Assembly (NCBI GenBank): GCA_003489345.1
Contig: DNIT01000195.1
Span: forward strand, 1-7,356
Source of the DNA: Pelotomaculum sp.
GTDB taxonomy: Bacteria; Bacillota; Desulfotomaculia; Desulfotomaculales; Pelotomaculaceae
Direction: 5' to 3'
Length of the DNA: 7,356 bases
Program-made: the position numbers and the translations under genes
The notes under the pieces: generated by a model
What the model was told of the DNA's origin: nothing
What the model saw: the letters and a program-made list of their open reading frames with translations, nothing else
Database searches by the model: none
Part shown: piece after piece, positions 5,132 to 7,356 of the stretch
How positions within the stretch are numbered: position 1 is the first letter of the stretch
How the letters are laid out: every line of letters begins with the position of its first letter

Positions 5132-7182
5132 TGCCAATGCCTTTTAATCTCAACAGCGTCCTGGACATCATCCGGGGCAGGCCCGGAGCGGGAGCGGAGA
5201 GAAATGCCCATGCCGGCATGATTGACCAGCAGGGAATGCCGGGTAAGCCTCCTGTAGACGAGGGCGAGGTTATAGCCCTCGTGAACAACGAGTTTTCCCG
5301 CCGACAGAAAGAGCGTCTTCCGTTCGAAAACCAATGGAAGATCAATATTAACTTTCTTGAGGGCAACCAGTATATCGATGTTAACCCGGTGTCGCAGGCA
5401 TTAGAAGAAATTACCAAGGTTTACGAATGGCAGGAGCGCGAAGTCTTTAACCTGATGGCACCGAATATTGAAACCAGGCTCTCCAGGCTCTCCAGGATGC
5501 GGCCTATCTTGAAGGTGCGCCCTGGCAGCAATGACCCAGAGGACACCAGAGCCACCAAGGTGAGTAATCATCTGTTAAGCAATACCTATTACGACAAAAA
5601 GATGCAAGCAAAACAGGCTGATGCCAATGCCTGGATGGAGTCTTGCGGCACGGTCCTGAAAAAGCACACATGGAACCCGGAGTTAGGTCGCAGGATAGGC
5701 GCTGACCCCAACATAGTAGATATGCAGGGCAATCCATTACCCCAGGACATGAGGGAAGGAGACCTCGAAGTCATTATCTGCCCGCCCCAGGAGATTTACC
5801 CGGATTCCTGTTATCACCAGGAGGTCGAGCAATGTCGGTCTATCATCCACGCCAAGGCGTTCCACAAGGATGAGGTGGAGCGCATTTGGGGCAAAGAGGT
5901 ACAGCCGGAGCAGGTAGCGGTCATGCAGATGCAAAGGGCCATGGTGGGCACTGGAGGCCTCGGATACAATGCCATGACCCACAACTACACCACGGTCACA
6001 ATGACCGACTATGTGCTGGTCAAGGAATTCTGGGAAATGCCGACAAAGGACCACCCCGAGGGCAGGTTAATCATCGTTGCCAACGGGGTTTTGCTTTATT
6101 ATTCTGACCACCTTCCATACCTGATAGGGGAAGATGCGGTTCCGGCACTGCCATTTACCAAGCAGGTTTGCATCCAGCGCCCTGGCTGCTTCTGGGGTAA
6201 GAGCGTAGCCGAGCGCATGGTACCCCTGCAGCGCAGGTACAATGCGGTAAGGAATCGCAAAGCTGAGTTTTTGAACCGCGTTTCGATCGGGCAATGGACA
6301 GTAGAACAGGGAACGGTGGACATCGACTACATGGAAGAGAACGCCGGCAGCCCGGGAGCCATCATAGAGCACATTAGAGGTTCTAATCCTCCCAGGCCTG
6401 TGCAGCAAGGCTCACTGCCGCATGAGTTCGAGACCGAGGTCCCCCTGATTTTGCAGGAATTATCTATTGTTTCCGGAGTATCGGAGCTATCCCGGCAATC
6501 CAACGCCCCAACCGGAGTAAAATCCGGCGTGGCCATGCAGCTAGCCCTGGATCAGGACGATACCAGGTTGGCGACCACTTCTGCAAACATAGGCGTTGCA
6601 CTGGTGGAGGACGGTAAAATCTGGCTTCGGCTGTATAAACAGTTTGCCAAAGGACCGAGAATAGCCAGAAATGTTGGCAAAAACAACGTGGTCGAGGTCC
6701 ATGACTGGACCGCGGCTGACATTAAGTCTGACGACGTGATTATCGAACCGTACAGCGCCATGGCCGAGAGTCCGGCACAGCGCCGGCAGATGGTGTTCGA
6801 CCTGATTGAGAGCGGAATTCTCAGCGAAGGTGCTTTCAGCAAGGAAATGCGCGCCAAGGTGCTGGAAATGATCGATATGGGCAACTGGGAGGCTGCTAAC
6901 GAGGCCGACGATGTTCACATTTCCAAAGCCGAGCGCGAAAACCTGGCCATGAAGACCGGCCAAATGACCATCCCAGCTCAGTATGACGACCATATGCTGC
7001 ATATCCACTATCATAACCTGCTCAGGCTGTCGGTCGAGTTTGAACAGATCGTAGCGGCGAACCCGATCATAGAGGAGATGTTCAACGACCACGACCAAAT
7101 TCACTTACTGTATCTGCAGGAACTGGCCATGCAGCAGGCAGCGGCGATGCAGCCATTGCAGCAACCGCCACAAACAGCTTAA
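5131..7182 (+). CDS. Portal protein (P22-like)
   Basis: 683-residue protein forming the ring at the one special vertex of the capsid, through which terminase packs DNA and to which the tail attaches. The GTG start is supported by AGGTGG (5116-5121) 9 bases upstream; ATG 5137 would have spacing of 15. Recognised features: NQWKININFLEGNQY (67-81), FNLMAPNIETRLSRLSRMRP (106-125), CPPQEIYPDS (217-226), PGCFWGKSVAERMVPLQRRY (351-370), and SGVSELSRQSNAPTGVKSGV (448-467), the last two being typical of portals of this family. The length is close to the roughly 700 residues of P22-type portals. The C-terminus is Gln-rich (MQQAAAMQPLQQPP) and probably flexible. The gene follows terL after only small genes and precedes a probable scaffold/capsid gene, as expected for a portal. 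Confidence 0.93.
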   Translation: MPMPFNLNSVLDIIRGRPGAGAERNAHAGMIDQQGMPGKPPVDEGEVIALVNNEFSRRQKERLPFENQWKININFLEGNQYIDVNPVSQALEEITKVYEWQEREVFNLMAPNIETRLSRLSRMRPILKVRPGSNDPEDTRATKVSNHLLSNTYYDKKMQAKQADANAWMESCGTVLKKHTWNPELGRRIGADPNIVDMQGNPLPQDMREGDLEVIICPPQEIYPDSCYHQEVEQCRSIIHAKAFHKDEVERIWGKEVQPEQVAVMQMQRAMVGTGGLGYNAMTHNYTTVTMTDYVLVKEFWEMPTKDHPEGRLIIVANGVLLYYSDHLPYLIGEDAVPALPFTKQVCIQRPGCFWGKSVAERMVPLQRRYNAVRNRKAEFLNRVSIGQWTVEQGTVDIDYMEENAGSPGAIIEHIRGSNPPRPVQQGSLPHEFETEVPLILQELSIVSGVSELSRQSNAPTGVKSGVAMQLALDQDDTRLATTSANIGVALVEDGKIWLRLYKQFAKGPRIARNVGKNNVVEVHDWTAADIKSDDVIIEPYSAMAESPAQRRQMVFDLIESGILSEGAFSKEMRAKVLEMIDMGNWEAANEADDVHISKAERENLAMKTGQMTIPAQYDDHMLHIHYHNLLRLSVEFEQIVAANPIIEEMFNDHDQIHLLYLQELAMQQAAAMQPLQQPPQTA

Positions 7183-7206
7183 TAACTAAGCACTTTTACT
7201 GACGTA

Positions 7207-7254
7207 GCCTTATCGGCGATAACCCCGGATTACGGGGCCGCATGATGGGGCTAT
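7207..7254 (+). promoter_or_regulatory. Overlapping hairpins before the next head gene
   Basis: Between the portal stop and the next start are TTATC-GGC-GATAA (7210-7222) and CCCCG-GATTA-CGGGG (7223-7237), two adjacent hairpins. ATAaCCCC (7219-7226) could instead pair with GGGGcTAT (7247-7254), with one mismatch, which would exclude the first two. There is no U tract directly after, so it is not a normal terminator. It may be a processing or stability element giving the abundant scaffold or capsid message its own 5' end, but this is a guess. Confidence 0.35.
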
Positions 7255-7276
7255 TTGCATTTTAGGAGGTATTTAT

Positions 7277-7356
7277 ATGTTTTTAAGAGCCGACAACCTT
7301 AGGTTTGGAATGAATCTACAACTCTTTGCGGAAGATGTGGGTCCAGTCGCCGGAGG
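7277..7356 (+). CDS. Start of scaffold or major capsid gene (partial)
   Basis: ATG 7277 has a strong AGGAGGT (7264-7270) 6 bases upstream and opens a frame that runs off the right edge after 26 complete codons. The protein begins MFLRADNLRFGMNLQLFAED. The 'MNLQLFAE' sequence is a common N-terminus of phage capsid and scaffold proteins in Firmicutes, and the gene's position directly after the portal is where a scaffold gene normally lies in P22-like order. ATG 7310 (the M of MNLQLF) could also be a start, but has no comparable binding site. The choice between scaffold and major capsid cannot be made from this piece. Confidence 0.75.
   Translation, partial: MFLRADNLRFGMNLQLFAEDVGPVAG

Noticed and set aside
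5476..5493. Tandem AGGCTCTCC repeat within the portal gene
   Set aside because: Encodes RLSRLS in a portal segment that is normally rich in such residues; a two-copy in-frame coding repeat needs no special explanation.

Overview
The window is part of a tailed-phage genome, most likely a prophage, carrying the start of the head-assembly (late) module. Reading left to right on the + strand it holds the 3' end of an unidentified gene (2-118), a small winged-helix protein (235-633), terminase small subunit (836-1351), terminase large subunit (1351-3192), a small Acb2/Tad1-hairpin-type protein (3213-3518), a non-coding stretch rich in hairpins that ends in a terminator (3527-3772), four small genes (3789-4199, 4199-4573, 4560-4886, 4883-5131), the portal protein (5131-7182), and the first codons of the next head gene, probably scaffold or capsid (from 7277). 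Every supported gene is on the + strand. The host looks like a Gram-positive bacterium of the Firmicutes (clostridial) type: nearly every start has a strong AGGAGG-like ribosome binding site, GTG and TTG starts occur, and the protein types (Terminase_2 small subunit, a capsid or scaffold start reading MNLQLFAE) are typical of Firmicutes phages. This host assignment is inference; no host gene is present.

Region 1 (1-835) holds the winged-helix gene followed by about 200 bases without an intact gene. That gap contains a four-unit tandem repeat with a 24/24/25-base period (636-726), in which each unit is bounded by AGTG and CACT, then a run of AACAGA-type direct repeats (729-777), then a terminator-like hairpin (779-816). 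The repeats look like a phage origin or operator array. Read in shifting frames they also look like the broken repeat tail of the winged-helix protein.

Region 2 (836-3518) is the packaging motor, terS and terL overlapping by one base, followed at 20 bases by a gene whose C-terminal 60 residues look like the Acb2/Tad1 helical hairpin, a family of phage proteins that soak up cyclic-nucleotide alarm signals of CBASS and Thoeris defence.

Region 3 (3519-3788) appears to encode no protein. It holds three successive stem-loops (7 bp plus 3 bp; a perfect 9 bp; a long stem starting with 9 perfect pairs) and a canonical intrinsic terminator just before the next gene. It is the best candidate here for an undescribed structured RNA, either a small RNA or a leader controlling the downstream genes.

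Region 4 (3789-7356) is a tightly coupled run in which each gene overlaps the next (TAATG, 14 bases, TTGA, TAGTG): an unknown protein, a two-zinc-site protein, a beta-rich basic-tailed protein, a single-pass membrane protein, and the P22-type portal. The order terS-terL-(small genes)-portal-(scaffold/capsid) matches headful or cos packaging phages. Two terminators lie directly before terS and before the 3789 gene with no clear promoter after either, which suggests late transcription reads through by antitermination or attenuation.
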